Program-made: the position numbers and the translations under genes | Origin: Acinetobacter sp. SFB | GTDB taxonomy: Bacteria > Pseudomonadota > Gammaproteobacteria > Pseudomonadales > Moraxellaceae | Direction: 5' to 3' | DNA length: 64,000 nucleotides | NCBI RefSeq assembly: GCF_001647545.1 | Contig: NZ_LSZH01000011.1 | Span: 445,240 to 509,239 of the forward strand | Notes under the pieces: generated by a model | Told to the model about the DNA's origin: nothing | Database searches by the model: none | Seen by the model: the letters and a program-made list of their open reading frames with translations, nothing else | In this document: positions 31,129 through 40,873 of the stretch, piece after piece | How positions within the stretch are numbered: position 1 is the stretch's first letter | How the letters are laid out: every line of letters begins with the position of its first letter

Positions 31129-33459
31129 ATGAAATCAAACCAAGGGGTCTTAATATTAATAAATATATTTCTCATTTTTAATGTTAATGCAAGTGAAAAT
31201 AAGTTAGAAGAAAGCTTTGCAAACTTATGGATCAACGATTTAGATCACAATACTGATATAGTTTTGTTGAAATATAATGAACAATTTTATGTTGAATGCA
31301 ATGAGTTATCAAACCGAAATATTAATATAAATAAATTATTGCGATTAATATCCAGAAATAATTTTTGTTTGGTTTCAGGTGACTCTATTCAATCTCAATT
31401 TGATAGTTCTATTCAGGCTATTAAACTCACAGTACCTTCTACACTTTTTACATCTTCTTCAAATATTTTAGACATGAATACGATACCAGAAAAAGCAAGT
31501 TTAGGCGGTTTTATAAATTATGATTTAACCTATTTAAATAATCGTATGGATGGTGAAATCGATAATTCATATAATGGTTTAGCTGATTTAGGAGTTTTTA
31601 AAGATTATTGGATTTTTAGAAATTCAGTTGCTTACCAAAATACACCAGCAGGTGATTTTTTTAATCGATTAAGTACAAATATTGATTTTGAAATCCCCAG
31701 TAACATGACACGCCTCACACTGGGTGATACTACCACTATATTTAATCCACTTATTAATTCATTACGATTTGCAGGTTTGAGTTGGGGAACTAATTATACA
31801 GAAAGACCAAATTTTATTTATTGGAATACTCCTGCGCTACAAGGAAGTGCTCGTCTTCCATCAACCGTTGATTTATATATTAATGGTGTAAGTATTTATA
31901 GTCAAAAGGTCAGTCCGGGTGAATTTAATCTTCAGACGGGTGCTCAAATTCAACAAGCTGGAAATGCACAAATTGTTGTCGAAGATGTTTTAGGAAATAG
32001 AAGTGTCCAAAGTTTTCCTATATTAGTCACAAACCGTTTATTGCGTCCTGATTTAAGTGAATATAATATTTCTTTAGGTAAGTTGCGTTACAATTACAAT
32101 ATTAAAAGTGATGATTATCGTGATTTTTTTTCTAATTTCTATTACAGGCGCGGCTTATCAAATACAACGACGCTTGGTTCTAATTTTCTCTACAGTGATG
32201 AAATACAAAACTTGGGTTTAATGTGGACTCAAGCCATTAGTCATTATGTTGTACTGGATAGTATAGTTCAGGCATCACATGATAGTAATCAATTTAATTA
32301 TTCATATGGATTATCAGCCAGTAAGGACTTTGGCCGATTTTCATTAGGGGCAAGTTCAAAATATACAGAAAGAAATTTTAAATTTTTAGGGGATGATCTA
32401 AATGGGGTGTCTGTTTATCCTAAATTTGAGCATTTAATTTATGGCGGAATGAGTAATGTACCTGTATTACAAAATATTTTCTTTAATTATGCAGAGCAAA
32501 ATTATCATAAAGGATCAATAGTTACTGAAGATAATGTTGCTTTTTTACAGCAAGACCGTAAAACATTTAGTATAGGTTTTAATCGGCGTTTGGGTAGGAA
32601 AGCGACATTAGGGTTGAGTTATTATAATTCATTTGGTGAAGAGAGAGATGCTAGCGCAATATTAACTTTTAGTTATAGTTTTGATGATGATAAAGCTATC
32701 TATTTTAGTCATTCAACAGATGATAATACTAAATTACAATTTGTTAAGAGTAATGCCAATCAAGTTGGTTTTGAATATGAAGCAGGGATAAACCGGAGAA
32801 ATGAAGAGAATTTTTATAACCTAAAAGGTCGATTAAAAACTAATGTTGGTGATTTAAATTTTTATCATATAGAAGGTGATAATGAAGGAGAATCACAATT
32901 AAATTATCGTGGGGGACTGGTTTGGTTACAAAATAGTTTAAGCTTTACAAAGCTTGTCGATAATGCTTTTTCTATTGTGAGTGTAGGTGATTATGAAGAT
33001 GTTGATATTTTACGCTCTTTATCGGTAGTAAATAAGACCAATAAAAAAGGCTATGCATTTATTCATGATATTATTCCTTACGTAAATTATGATATTGGAT
33101 TTGATCAAAATCAGTTGCCGATAGAGGATAAAATTCCATACTTAAGTAAAAAGCTTACAGCCTTTAATCAGCGCGGCTATGTAATTAATTTTCCGGTTTT
33201 TCATGCGAAGCAAGTTACGGTTCGTCCTTTAGATATTAATAATAAAACATTTATAGCGGGTTCTGAATTACATATTGATAATGATGAAGGGGAGGTATAT
33301 CCAATTTCATCAGACGGTACGGTGACTTTGTATGGCTTAATTCCTAAAACTTATAATGTGAAAATAAAAACAAATGATCCAAAAACCTGTTCAGCACAGT
33401 TAATGGTTACTGAGAATCCAAATACGGCGGATAAGGTGATAAATCTTAATTGCAAATAA
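31129..33459 (+). CDS. outer-membrane usher protein (FimD/PapC superfamily)
   Basis: Forms the outer-membrane pore that receives chaperone-subunit complexes and assembles the pilus. The 776-aa protein has a signal peptide (to about residue 21), an N-terminal periplasmic domain, and the 24-strand barrel with the usher hallmarks LPSTVDLYINGVSIYSQKVS, PGEFNLQTG, VVEDVLGNRSVQSFP and LLRPDLSEYNISLGKLRYNY. The C-terminal region has RGYVINFPVF and a plug-like and C-terminal beta domain. It is shorter than most ushers (about 800-860 aa). It resembles the archaic/sigma group more than type 1 or P pili. Strongly AT-rich codons. Confidence 0.9.
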   Translation: MKSNQGVLILINIFLIFNVNASENKLEESFANLWINDLDHNTDIVLLKYNEQFYVECNELSNRNININKLLRLISRNNFCLVSGDSIQSQFDSSIQAIKLTVPSTLFTSSSNILDMNTIPEKASLGGFINYDLTYLNNRMDGEIDNSYNGLADLGVFKDYWIFRNSVAYQNTPAGDFFNRLSTNIDFEIPSNMTRLTLGDTTTIFNPLINSLRFAGLSWGTNYTERPNFIYWNTPALQGSARLPSTVDLYINGVSIYSQKVSPGEFNLQTGAQIQQAGNAQIVVEDVLGNRSVQSFPILVTNRLLRPDLSEYNISLGKLRYNYNIKSDDYRDFFSNFYYRRGLSNTTTLGSNFLYSDEIQNLGLMWTQAISHYVVLDSIVQASHDSNQFNYSYGLSASKDFGRFSLGASSKYTERNFKFLGDDLNGVSVYPKFEHLIYGGMSNVPVLQNIFFNYAEQNYHKGSIVTEDNVAFLQQDRKTFSIGFNRRLGRKATLGLSYYNSFGEERDASAILTFSYSFDDDKAIYFSHSTDDNTKLQFVKSNANQVGFEYEAGINRRNEENFYNLKGRLKTNVGDLNFYHIEGDNEGESQLNYRGGLVWLQNSLSFTKLVDNAFSIVSVGDYEDVDILRSLSVVNKTNKKGYAFIHDIIPYVNYDIGFDQNQLPIEDKIPYLSKKLTAFNQRGYVINFPVFHAKQVTVRPLDINNKTFIAGSELHIDNDEGEVYPISSDGTVTLYGLIPKTYNVKIKTNDPKTCSAQLMVTENPNTADKVINLNCK

Positions 33460-33472
33460 ATGGAGAAATAAA

Positions 33473-33889
33473 ATGAAATTTAAATTAGGTCTACTTATAT
33501 TAGCCATGTGTTTTAGTAACCTTGGTTATGCTGGCCGATGTCAGATTGAAAAAGCCACAGCATCACAACTTCAACTGAGTTCTTCTTACTTAAGTCAGGC
33601 AGCTACATCATTTTCAGTGGCATGTGATAGTAATTATGCGATTAAATTCAGTTCTCGAAATTTAACCAGTCCTGCTGGAAATAGCTATTTGATTAGTGAT
33701 CGAAATCGTAAAATAAGAACACAAATGTTTATTTCGGGTGCAACATCTTCAAGATGGAATACCCCCATCTCACAACCGGCAACCGATCAAACTAAATTTG
33801 TTGTGCTTGTGCAATTGGCGGAACAGCCCACTGCATCTACGCCAGCAGGGCTTTATAAAGATAGTTTATATGTCAGTCTTATATATTAG
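33473..33889 (+). CDS. minor pilin-like subunit, spore-coat-U type
   Basis: A 138-aa exported protein with a signal peptide (to GYA). The mature part starts GRCQIEKATASQLQLSS, has a second Cys in FSVACDSNYAI (a probable disulfide), and ends PAGLYKDSLYVSLIY, the same type of closing strand as the major pilin. It is probably a minor or tip subunit. It is much smaller than two-domain tip adhesins such as CsuE (about 340 aa), so how this pilus binds is unclear. GGAG lies before the ATG, 14 bases after the usher. Confidence 0.7.
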   Translation: MKFKLGLLILAMCFSNLGYAGRCQIEKATASQLQLSSSYLSQAATSFSVACDSNYAIKFSSRNLTSPAGNSYLISDRNRKIRTQMFISGATSSRWNTPISQPATDQTKFVVLVQLAEQPTASTPAGLYKDSLYVSLIY

Positions 33890-34071
33890 GTAGATATGGG
33901 AATATGTTCATAAAGCCTGATAAAGTTTTCTTATAGCAGAGAGTGTTTTTTTCATTGAAGCAGATAAATTCGATAAAGAAATATATTAATTATTAAATTT
34001 GAGGTCTTATTATCATCAAACTGAAAGAAACAACATCTAAGCTAAGATTAAAATAACGACACAGGTGTTGT

Positions 34072-35355
34072 ATGACAAATTTGTATGCGACCAGTCTGCT
34101 AAAACACCAAAATTTTCCAGAAAGCTTTCAATTTTATTTTAAGCAAAGAAAGCAGGATATTTCGTTTGATAACGTTCAAATTTTAAAAGACTTGGTTCGT
34201 CCACGCCTAAAAATAGCCATTGTTACTGAAACTTGGCCTCCAGAAATTAATGGGGTAGCCCTATCTTTACTACAATTATGCAAAGGTTTACAAAAACAAG
34301 GTCATAAAATTTTACTGATTCGGCCAGAGCAACAACACGCATGTTGTGATTTTTTACCCAATCAAGAATGTCTGGTCAAAGCACAATCTATTCCTAAGTA
34401 TCCAAGCCTTCAATTTGGTTGGCCACAATTTTTAAAAGTATCACATGCGCTGGATGATTTTGTACCGGATGTTGTGCATATTGTTACCGAAGGGCCTTTG
34501 GGTTTGAGTGTTTTGCAAGCTGCAAAAAGCAAAGGTATTCCTGTTTCAAGTGGTTTCCATTCACCTTTTCAAGAATTTAGTCGCTTTTTCGATTTAGCTT
34601 TTTTGGTTAAGCCCATTCAGCGCTATTTACGTTGGTTTCATAACAATACACAACTGACATGTATTCCCGGTAAAGATACAGAATATATTTTAAGAAAGTT
34701 TGGTGTGCGTTGTCCTTTGGCTATTGTTGGACGTGGTGTAGATGTTGCTTGTTTTTCTCCAGAACATAGTTTGAGTGCTTTACGTCAACAGTGGAAAGCG
34801 ACTTTAGAGACCCGGGTGATGCTCTATGTAGGACGACTGTCTCCCGAGAAAGAAATAGATGTTTTGGTAAATGCCTATATCGCTATGAAGCAAGTGACTC
34901 AGCAAGATGTAAAACTGGTGATTGTAGGTAATGGGCCAGATCGGAGTCGTCTGGAAATGTTATGTCAAAGCCATGATGTTATTTTTACCGGAAATTTAAC
35001 CGGTCTGAATTTAGCGCAAGCCTACGCAAGTGCCAATGTTTTTGTATTTGCCAGTCAAGTTGAAACTTTTGGTAATGTGGTGTTGGAGGCAATGGCAAGT
35101 GGTTTACCCGTGATTGCTTATGATTATGCCAGTGCACATTTGCATGTGAAAAACGGTGAAACTGGGTGGTTAAGTCCTTTAGGGCAAATAGATAAACTGA
35201 TTCAGTTAATTTATCAACTACCGAATAATCAACAGTTGAAACTCATGGGAGTGCAAGCCCGTGAAACAGTGCTAAATGTAGGATGGCAACATCCGGTACG
35301 GCAGTTCGAGCAGGCACTGTATGGCGTTGCCAGAGAGATAAAAATGACATCCTGA
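34072..35355 (+). CDS. GT4-type glycosyltransferase
   Basis: Transfers a sugar, probably from a nucleotide sugar, to a lipid or glycan. The 427-aa GT-B protein has the N-terminal IAIVTETWPPEINGVALSLL, typical of the MgtA/SqdX-like mannosyl- or sulfoquinovosyl-transferase subgroup, then FHSPFQEF, the C-terminal domain LYVGRLSPEKEIDVLVNAY, and the donor-binding ETFGNVVLEAMASGLPVIAY. About 45 residues precede the usual start; this extension is not recognised. It is followed after 31 bases by a PAP2 phosphatase, which suggests a shared lipid- or glycan-modifying role. Product unknown. Confidence 0.85.
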   Translation: MTNLYATSLLKHQNFPESFQFYFKQRKQDISFDNVQILKDLVRPRLKIAIVTETWPPEINGVALSLLQLCKGLQKQGHKILLIRPEQQHACCDFLPNQECLVKAQSIPKYPSLQFGWPQFLKVSHALDDFVPDVVHIVTEGPLGLSVLQAAKSKGIPVSSGFHSPFQEFSRFFDLAFLVKPIQRYLRWFHNNTQLTCIPGKDTEYILRKFGVRCPLAIVGRGVDVACFSPEHSLSALRQQWKATLETRVMLYVGRLSPEKEIDVLVNAYIAMKQVTQQDVKLVIVGNGPDRSRLEMLCQSHDVIFTGNLTGLNLAQAYASANVFVFASQVETFGNVVLEAMASGLPVIAYDYASAHLHVKNGETGWLSPLGQIDKLIQLIYQLPNNQQLKLMGVQARETVLNVGWQHPVRQFEQALYGVAREIKMTS

Positions 35356-35386
35356 ATTTAAAGCAGATGCTTAAAGGAGAATCATC

Positions 35387-35938
35387 ATGAAATTAAAAAA
35401 AGCAATAATAACGATGTTAGATCTCGACTTAAAAGGATGTATGTATCTGAATCATTTTTCACATTCACACACGGTTGCCTATTTTTTTAAAATCATTAGC
35501 CGTCTTGGCAACGGTTTGTTTTGGTGCTTCATGTTGGCAAGTCTGTGGATATTGGAAGATACGTTTTATATCGAACAATTACTTTATCTTTTGATTGGTG
35601 GCTCTGTAGGTTCTGCAATTTATAAAATTTTAAAACAGAAAACCACGCGTCCTCGACCTTATCAAGTACATCAGGTGGTTCTATTGCAAGAACAACCGCT
35701 AGATCACTTCAGCTTTCCTTCTGGACATACCTTGCATGCTGTTATGGCGAGTACGGTGATGGGGTATATTCAGCCGATGTTACTTGTTTTGATGTTGCCT
35801 TTTACGCTTTTGGTGGCCATATCCCGTATGGTTTTGGGACTGCATTATCCAAGTGATGTCATTGTAGGTGCCCTGATTGGGGTATTGGTCGCAACCGGCA
35901 TTATTTTTACCGCGCCATTTTTAAATATCGTGTTATAA
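35387..35938 (+). CDS. PAP2-family membrane phosphatase
   Basis: Integral membrane lipid phosphatase (phosphatidic acid, undecaprenyl-pyrophosphate or similar). The 183-aa protein has the three PAP2 signature motifs: KQKTTRPRP, SFPSGHTLH and SRMVLGLHYPSDVIVG, with the catalytic His residues present. There are about five hydrophobic segments. AAAGGAG lies before the ATG. It follows the glycosyltransferase closely, so both may act on the same lipid-linked intermediate. Confidence 0.92.
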   Translation: MKLKKAIITMLDLDLKGCMYLNHFSHSHTVAYFFKIISRLGNGLFWCFMLASLWILEDTFYIEQLLYLLIGGSVGSAIYKILKQKTTRPRPYQVHQVVLLQEQPLDHFSFPSGHTLHAVMASTVMGYIQPMLLVLMLPFTLLVAISRMVLGLHYPSDVIVGALIGVLVATGIIFTAPFLNIVL

Positions 35939-36023
35939 AATGTCTTTTTAAAAATCGAAAACCTATTTTACGATTTTAGGAATTTGTTAAAGTAGGGCAT
36001 TCATTTAACGTTTAGGAACACCC

Positions 36024-36224
36024 ATGGGTTTACGTTGGACTGACACCATTGATCTTGCCATTGAACTTTCTGAAGCACATCCAGATGTCGATCCACAATG
36101 GATTCGCTTTACGGACTTGCATGCATGGGTTTGTGCATTGCCAGACTTTAAAGATGACCCGGAAAAATCGACTGAAGGTCTGTTGGAAGGGATTCAATTG
36201 GCATGGATTGACGAAGTTCGTTAA
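36024..36224 (+). CDS. iscX: Fe-S cluster assembly protein IscX
   Basis: Small acidic regulator of IscS-based Fe-S cluster assembly (YfhJ). The 66-residue protein begins MGLRWTDTIDLAIELSEAHP and has PQWIRFTDLHAWV and FKDDPEKSTEGLLEGIQ, all standard for IscX. The length is exact. In enterobacteria it sits at the end of the isc operon; here it stands apart from isc genes, just before ndk. Confidence 0.96.
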   Translation: MGLRWTDTIDLAIELSEAHPDVDPQWIRFTDLHAWVCALPDFKDDPEKSTEGLLEGIQLAWIDEVR

Positions 36225-36263
36225 TCGCTAAATTGAAAAAAACTATTTTTTACATATCAAAAG

Positions 36264-36292
36264 CTGATACTTGCTGATTATCTCGGTATAAT
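36264..36292 (+). promoter_or_regulatory. sigma-70-type promoter of ndk
   Basis: CTGATA (36264-36269) and a perfect TATAAT (36287-36292) are 17 bases apart, about 40 bases before the ndk start. Confidence 0.6.
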
Positions 36293-36333
36293 GCGGCAAA
36301 ATTTTCTCGTCAAATTGACATAAGGAGCCAATC

Positions 36334-36765
36334 ATGGCTATTGAACGTACTTTATCTATCGTTAAACCAGATGCTGTTGGCAAAAACAACGTTGGTGACA
36401 TCTTTGCTCGTTTCGAAAAAGCTGGTCTTAAAATCGTTGCGACTAAAATGAAACACCTTACTCAAGCTGAAGCTGAAGGCTTTTACGCTGAGCATAAAGA
36501 ACGTGGTTTCTTCGGTGACCTAGTTGCGTTCATGACTTCTGGTCCTGTTGTAGTATCTGTTCTTGAAGGCGAAAACGCTGTTCTTGCTCACCGCGATATC
36601 TTGGGCGCAACTAACCCTAAAGACGCTGCTCCTGGTACTATCCGTGCAGATTTCGCTGTAAGCATCGACGAAAATGCTGCTCATGGTTCTGACTCAGTTA
36701 CATCTGCTGATCGTGAAGTTAACTACTTCTTCGCTCAAACTGAGATCTGCCCACGTACTCGTTAA
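36334..36765 (+). CDS. ndk: nucleoside-diphosphate kinase
   Basis: Balances nucleoside triphosphates. The 143-aa protein starts [21 protein letters not shown] and has the family active-site context, with the phosphorylated His in [17 protein letters not shown]. Length is full. AAGGAG precedes the ATG. It has its own promoter and terminator. Confidence 0.98.
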   Translation: MAIERTLSIVKPDAVGKNNVGDIFARFEKAGLKIVATKMKHLTQAEAEGFYAEHKERGFFGDLVAFMTSGPVVVSVLEGENAVLAHRDILGATNPKDAAPGTIRADFAVSIDENAAHGSDSVTSADREVNYFFAQTEICPRTR

Positions 36766-36777
36766 TTCGAAGTATTC

Positions 36778-36817
36778 AAACCAGATAAGTGTTATTATAC
36801 TTATCTGGTTTTTTTAT
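36778..36817 (+). terminator. terminator after ndk
   Basis: AACCAGATAAGT / ACTTATCTGGTT, a 12-bp stem, followed by a long T run. Confidence 0.9.
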
Positions 36818-36888
36818 TCTTTGAATAAAACTTTGCTCGATTATTGAGCTTCTCCTTTCATCTTTAGACATGGTTTAGGTAATTACAC

Positions 36889-38124
36889 ATGAGTACTGAA
36901 GTCGTCGCTGTCTCTGCAATTTCTGATGCACAGCAACCATCTCCATCCACTCCGATACAGCAAAATGCTGTAGAAAAAGTGAACTTACTCGGCATGTCAC
37001 GTCCGCAACTGGAAAAATTCTTCGAAGATATTGGTGAGAAGAAATTCCGTGCCGGTCAGGTGATGAAGTGGATTCATCAGTTCTTTGTGACTGATTTTGC
37101 TGAAATGACCAATGTTTCAGGCAAACTTCGTGAAAAACTGGAACAGATTTGTGAAGTCAGAGCACCAGAAGTGGTGCACCGTAACTATTCTAAAGACGGT
37201 ACCCGTAAGTGGGTGTTCCGTGTTGGTGATGGTGACGGTTCACTGGTTGAAACCGTACTGATTCCGGCAGAAGATAAAACCGGTCTGCGTAAAACCTTGT
37301 GTATTTCTTCACAAGTGGGTTGTGCGCTGGACTGTTCATTTTGCTCAACCGGTAAACAGGGATTTCAGCGTGATTTGACACCTTCAGAAATCATCGGTCA
37401 GCTGTGGATGGCAAACTATTCTTATATGGAAGAAGTACCTGTTGCAGAACGTGAGCGTTCAGTCACCAATGTGGTGATGATGGGTATGGGTGAACCATTA
37501 CTCAACTATGACGCTGTTCTTAGCTCAATGCACATTATGCTCGATGATTTTGCTTATGGCATGTCTAAACGTCGTGTGACTTTATCGACCTCGGGTGTTG
37601 TACCGAAAATTGACCAAATGGTGAAAGATATTGATGTGGCACTTGCTATTTCTTTACATGCGCCAAATGATGAACTGCGTAATGAACTGGTTCCAATTAA
37701 TAAAAAATATCCGTTAGAGCAACTGATTGCTGCATGTCAGCGTTATATTGCTAAAGATGGTAACGAAAGTTCTCGCAAACATGTGACCATTGAATATGTG
37801 ATGTTGGATGGGGTGAATGATCATCCTGAACATGCACAACAGATGATTAAGTTACTGAAAAATTTACCAAGTAAAATTAATTTAATTCCGTTTAATCCAT
37901 TCCCGCATGCACCCTACGGTCGTTCAAGCCGTAACCGCATTATTTCTTTCCAAAAAACTTTGTCTGATGCAGGTTTTGTGTGTACGATTCGTCAGACACG
38001 TGGTGATGATATTGATGCTGCGTGTGGACAGCTGGTGGGTCAAGTGGCTGACCGTACGCGTCGTGCGGAACAGTGGAAAAAGAAAATTGCGCAAAGTAAT
38101 GAGATTATGCGCTCTCAAGGATAA
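36889..38124 (+). CDS. rlmN: dual-specificity 23S rRNA/tRNA adenine-C2 methyltransferase RlmN
   Basis: Radical SAM enzyme that methylates A2503 of 23S rRNA and A37 of some tRNAs. The 411-aa protein has the cluster motif [16 protein letters not shown] (CX3CX2C), [14 protein letters not shown], and the C-terminal catalytic-Cys region [20 protein letters not shown]. The first 35 residues are an unconserved Ser/Gln/Pro-rich extension. It leads a long co-directional run (pilF-rodZ-ispG-hisS-yfgM-bamB-der). Confidence 0.97.
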   Translation: MSTEVVAVSAISDAQQPSPSTPIQQNAVEKVNLLGMSRPQLEKFFEDIGEKKFRAGQVMKWIHQFFVTDFAEMTNVSGKLREKLEQICEVRAPEVVHRNYSKDGTRKWVFRVGDGDGSLVETVLIPAEDKTGLRKTLCISSQVGCALDCSFCSTGKQGFQRDLTPSEIIGQLWMANYSYMEEVPVAERERSVTNVVMMGMGEPLLNYDAVLSSMHIMLDDFAYGMSKRRVTLSTSGVVPKIDQMVKDIDVALAISLHAPNDELRNELVPINKKYPLEQLIAACQRYIAKDGNESSRKHVTIEYVMLDGVNDHPEHAQQMIKLLKNLPSKINLIPFNPFPHAPYGRSSRNRIISFQKTLSDAGFVCTIRQTRGDDIDAACGQLVGQVADRTRRAEQWKKKIAQSNEIMRSQG

Positions 38125-38140
38125 TAAAAGGGGACGCCAA

Positions 38141-38947
38141 TTGAGAAAGCCCGCATATAAATTAGCTTTTATTACAACGATTTGTATGTCTGCTATTTTT
38201 ATCACTGCTTGTCAAACATCGACAACAATGGTGAAGAAAGATCCAGAAAAAGCAATTAAAGTTCGCACTCAATTGGCTGCAGAATATATTAAATCGGGTG
38301 ACCTGGACTCGGCAAAGCGTACTTTAGACCAGGCGCTGGAAATGAATTCCCGAGATTCTGCTGCAAATATGATGATGGGGATTTTGCTGCAACAAGAAGG
38401 CAGTAAAATCAGTATGGATAAAGCAGATGCTTATTTTAAGCGTGCTATTTCTGCTGATCCCAAAAATGCGCAAGCGCGTAACAACTACGGTACTTATTTG
38501 TATCAAATTGAGCGCTATAATGATGCGATTGAGCAACTCAATGTTGCAGGTACGACATTGGGTTATGATCAACGCTATAAAGCATTTGAAAATGTGGGGC
38601 GAATTTATTTAAAGCTAGGTGATGTGACGAATGCTGAAAAATCATTCAAACAAGCCCTACAAGTAAATCGTGATTCCTACATTTCAATGTTAGAGTTGTC
38701 CGAAATTTTTTATTTGAAACAGCAGACCGCTGCTGCGACACAGTTGTATGAACAGTTTGTGCGTGGAGTAGGTCAAAAGAATCAAGGTGCGCGTGCGCTC
38801 TGGATCGGTATCCGAAATGCACGGGCAAATAGTGACACAATGGGAATGCAGGTACTTGTTAATCAATTACGTGCGCTTTTCCCGGAGAGTCCAGAATACC
38901 AACGTTATCTGCAATTACAGTACAGTACTGAGGCCGTATGGAAGTAA
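38141..38947 (+). CDS. pilF: type IV pilus biogenesis lipoprotein PilF/PilW
   Basis: Outer-membrane pilotin with tetratricopeptide repeats, needed to assemble the PilQ secretin. The start is TTG at 38141 with GGGG eight bases upstream; the frame stays open into rlmN, but only from this point is there a lipoprotein signal (MRKPAYKLAF..., lipobox ITAC, Cys24). The 268-aa product has about six TPR units (for example QALEMNSRDSAANMMMGILL, NAQARNNYGTYLY). The end overlaps rodZ by ten bases. Genomic position rlmN-pilF-rodZ is conserved. Confidence 0.93.
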   Translation: MRKPAYKLAFITTICMSAIFITACQTSTTMVKKDPEKAIKVRTQLAAEYIKSGDLDSAKRTLDQALEMNSRDSAANMMMGILLQQEGSKISMDKADAYFKRAISADPKNAQARNNYGTYLYQIERYNDAIEQLNVAGTTLGYDQRYKAFENVGRIYLKLGDVTNAEKSFKQALQVNRDSYISMLELSEIFYLKQQTAAATQLYEQFVRGVGQKNQGARALWIGIRNARANSDTMGMQVLVNQLRALFPESPEYQRYLQLQYSTEAVWK

Positions 38948-39726
38948 ATCCTAATTCACAGCAATCAAATGGTTCAAGCGTAGCACCCAATGCATTAGGA
39001 AATGTTCAGCGTCCAGGTGAGTACTTACGTCAAATTCGAATTGCACAAAAGCGTGAATTAAATGACGCTGCCAAAGATTTAAACATGCAAGTGAAAACTT
39101 TGACAGCTTTAGAACAAGATGACTATAAAGCTTTGCCGGAAGCGACCTTTATTAAGGGTTACTATCGTATTTATGCAAAATATTTAAAGGTCGATGCAAC
39201 AGCGATCATCCAGCGTTTTGATGAAATTTATCAAAATGATACAGGATTATTGCCAAATCATGCCTTAAACAATTCACCGATTAAAATCATGGGCAAACTG
39301 CCAGGTTCGAATCGTGATCGTAACAAGAAATGGTTAAAACGGATCGTTATTGCTTTGGTGGTGTTGTTAGCTGTGATTGCTGCCGTGATGACTATGCAAA
39401 ACATGTCCTCAAATCAAGATGCTAGCCAAGAAATTGCACCAGCAAAATCTGATGTGGAAGTGCTGAATTTAGATCATTCAACTGCTGTATCAGGTGATCA
39501 GTTGGAGCTTGAGTTTGGTCGTCCAACTTCTGTACATATTGTAGATTCAACGGGTAAAGTTCTGGCAACAGGTCGTCAGGCATCGACAGTGAAATTAAAT
39601 GGTGAAACCCCATTTCAAATTCGTCTGGATGATGCATCAGCTGTAACCTTAACGTTAAATAATGAAAAGATTGCGTTGTCACCTTATACAGTGAATGGCA
39701 AAGCAGACTTCCGTTTGTCACGTTAA
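38938..39726 (+). CDS. rodZ: cytoskeleton protein RodZ
   Basis: Bitopic inner-membrane protein that links MreB to the elongation machinery and sets rod shape. The 262-aa protein has an N-terminal helix-turn-helix (GEYLRQIRIAQKRELNDAAKDL, FIKGYYRIYAKYL), one membrane segment (about 137-157, after NKKWLKR) and a periplasmic DUF4115 domain (HSTAVSGDQLELEF, TPFQIRLDDASAVTLTLNN). Length is shorter than E. coli RodZ (337 aa) but common elsewhere. Start overlaps pilF. Confidence 0.93.
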   Translation: MEVNPNSQQSNGSSVAPNALGNVQRPGEYLRQIRIAQKRELNDAAKDLNMQVKTLTALEQDDYKALPEATFIKGYYRIYAKYLKVDATAIIQRFDEIYQNDTGLLPNHALNNSPIKIMGKLPGSNRDRNKKWLKRIVIALVVLLAVIAAVMTMQNMSSNQDASQEIAPAKSDVEVLNLDHSTAVSGDQLELEFGRPTSVHIVDSTGKVLATGRQASTVKLNGETPFQIRLDDASAVTLTLNNEKIALSPYTVNGKADFRLSR

Positions 39727-39750
39727 TGGGTAAAGAGAAGAGCGATATTA

Positions 39751-40866
39751 ATGATTGAAAATCCGATTAAGCGCCGTCCCACTCGTAAAATCCGTGTTGG
39801 CTCCGTCTATGTAGGTGGTGATGCACCGATTAGCATCCAGAGTATGACCAATACCGAAACTTGTGATGTCGCGGCTACTGTTGCACAAATTCAGCGCTGT
39901 GCCGATGTCGGTGCAGACATCATGCGTGTTTCTGTACCTTCAATGGAAGCAGCAGCAGCATTCGGTGAAATCCGCAAGCAAGTGACAGTACCCTTGGTTG
40001 CCGATATTCATTTCGACTATAAAATTGCTTTGGCTGTGGCCGATGCGGGTGCAGATTGCTTGCGGATCAATCCGGGCAATATTGGTTCGGAAGCAAAAAT
40101 TCGTGAAGTGGTTGCTGCGGCACGTCACAACGATATTTCCATGCGAATTGGGGTGAATGCCGGTTCGTTGGAAAAAGATATTCAGAAAAAATATGGCGAG
40201 CCGACAGGTCAAGCATTACTTGAATCTGCGATGCGTCATATCGATATTTTAGACCGTCTGGATTTCCAGGAATTCAAAATTTCGGTGAAAGCATCGAATG
40301 TGTTTTTAACCATGGATGCCTACCGTTTGTTGTCTGCACAAATCGATAATCCATTACATTTGGGTGTGACTGAAGCGGGTGTTTACCGGACTGGTTCAGT
40401 GAAGTCAGCAATTGCCTTGGGTGGTCTGTTGATGGAAGGCATTGGCGATACCATGCGTATTTCCTTGGCAGCAGAGCCTGAAGAAGAAGTGAAAATTGGT
40501 TTTGATATCTTGAAATCATTGGGGCTTCGTTCTAACGGGATTAACTTTATTGCCTGCCCAAGCTGTTCGCGTCAAGAATTCAACGTGATTAAGGTGATGC
40601 AATCACTGGAAGAGCGTTTGGAAGATATCCGTACCCCGATGGATGTATCGGTGATCGGGTGTAAAGTGAATGGTCCGGGTGAAGCTAAAGAAGCGGATAT
40701 CGGTGTTGTTGGTGCAAGTCCGCGTTCACTGGTGTATCGTAATGGCGAGAAAAGCCATTTAATCGATACCAATCAATTGGTTGATGAAATCGAAACTATG
40801 GTTCGTCAACGTGTTCAAGAGATTGAAGAAGCTAAATCTAAAGAAATTATTCGTACAAGTTTTTGA
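39751..40866 (+). CDS. ispG: 4-hydroxy-3-methylbut-2-en-1-yl diphosphate synthase
   Basis: Penultimate enzyme of the MEP isoprenoid pathway, an Fe-S protein that uses flavodoxin. The 371-aa protein has [19 protein letters not shown], a TIM-barrel region, and the cluster ligands in [14 protein letters not shown] and [18 protein letters not shown]. Length matches the short gammaproteobacterial form. Lies between rodZ and hisS. Confidence 0.97.
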   Translation: MIENPIKRRPTRKIRVGSVYVGGDAPISIQSMTNTETCDVAATVAQIQRCADVGADIMRVSVPSMEAAAAFGEIRKQVTVPLVADIHFDYKIALAVADAGADCLRINPGNIGSEAKIREVVAAARHNDISMRIGVNAGSLEKDIQKKYGEPTGQALLESAMRHIDILDRLDFQEFKISVKASNVFLTMDAYRLLSAQIDNPLHLGVTEAGVYRTGSVKSAIALGGLLMEGIGDTMRISLAAEPEEEVKIGFDILKSLGLRSNGINFIACPSCSRQEFNVIKVMQSLEERLEDIRTPMDVSVIGCKVNGPGEAKEADIGVVGASPRSLVYRNGEKSHLIDTNQLVDEIETMVRQRVQEIEEAKSKEIIRTSF

Positions 40867-40873
40867 GTAGGTC

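Noticed and set aside
37907..38140. N-terminal extension of the PilF frame into rlmN
   Set aside because: The frame is merely open there; the lipoprotein signal and ribosome binding site place the start at TTG 38141.
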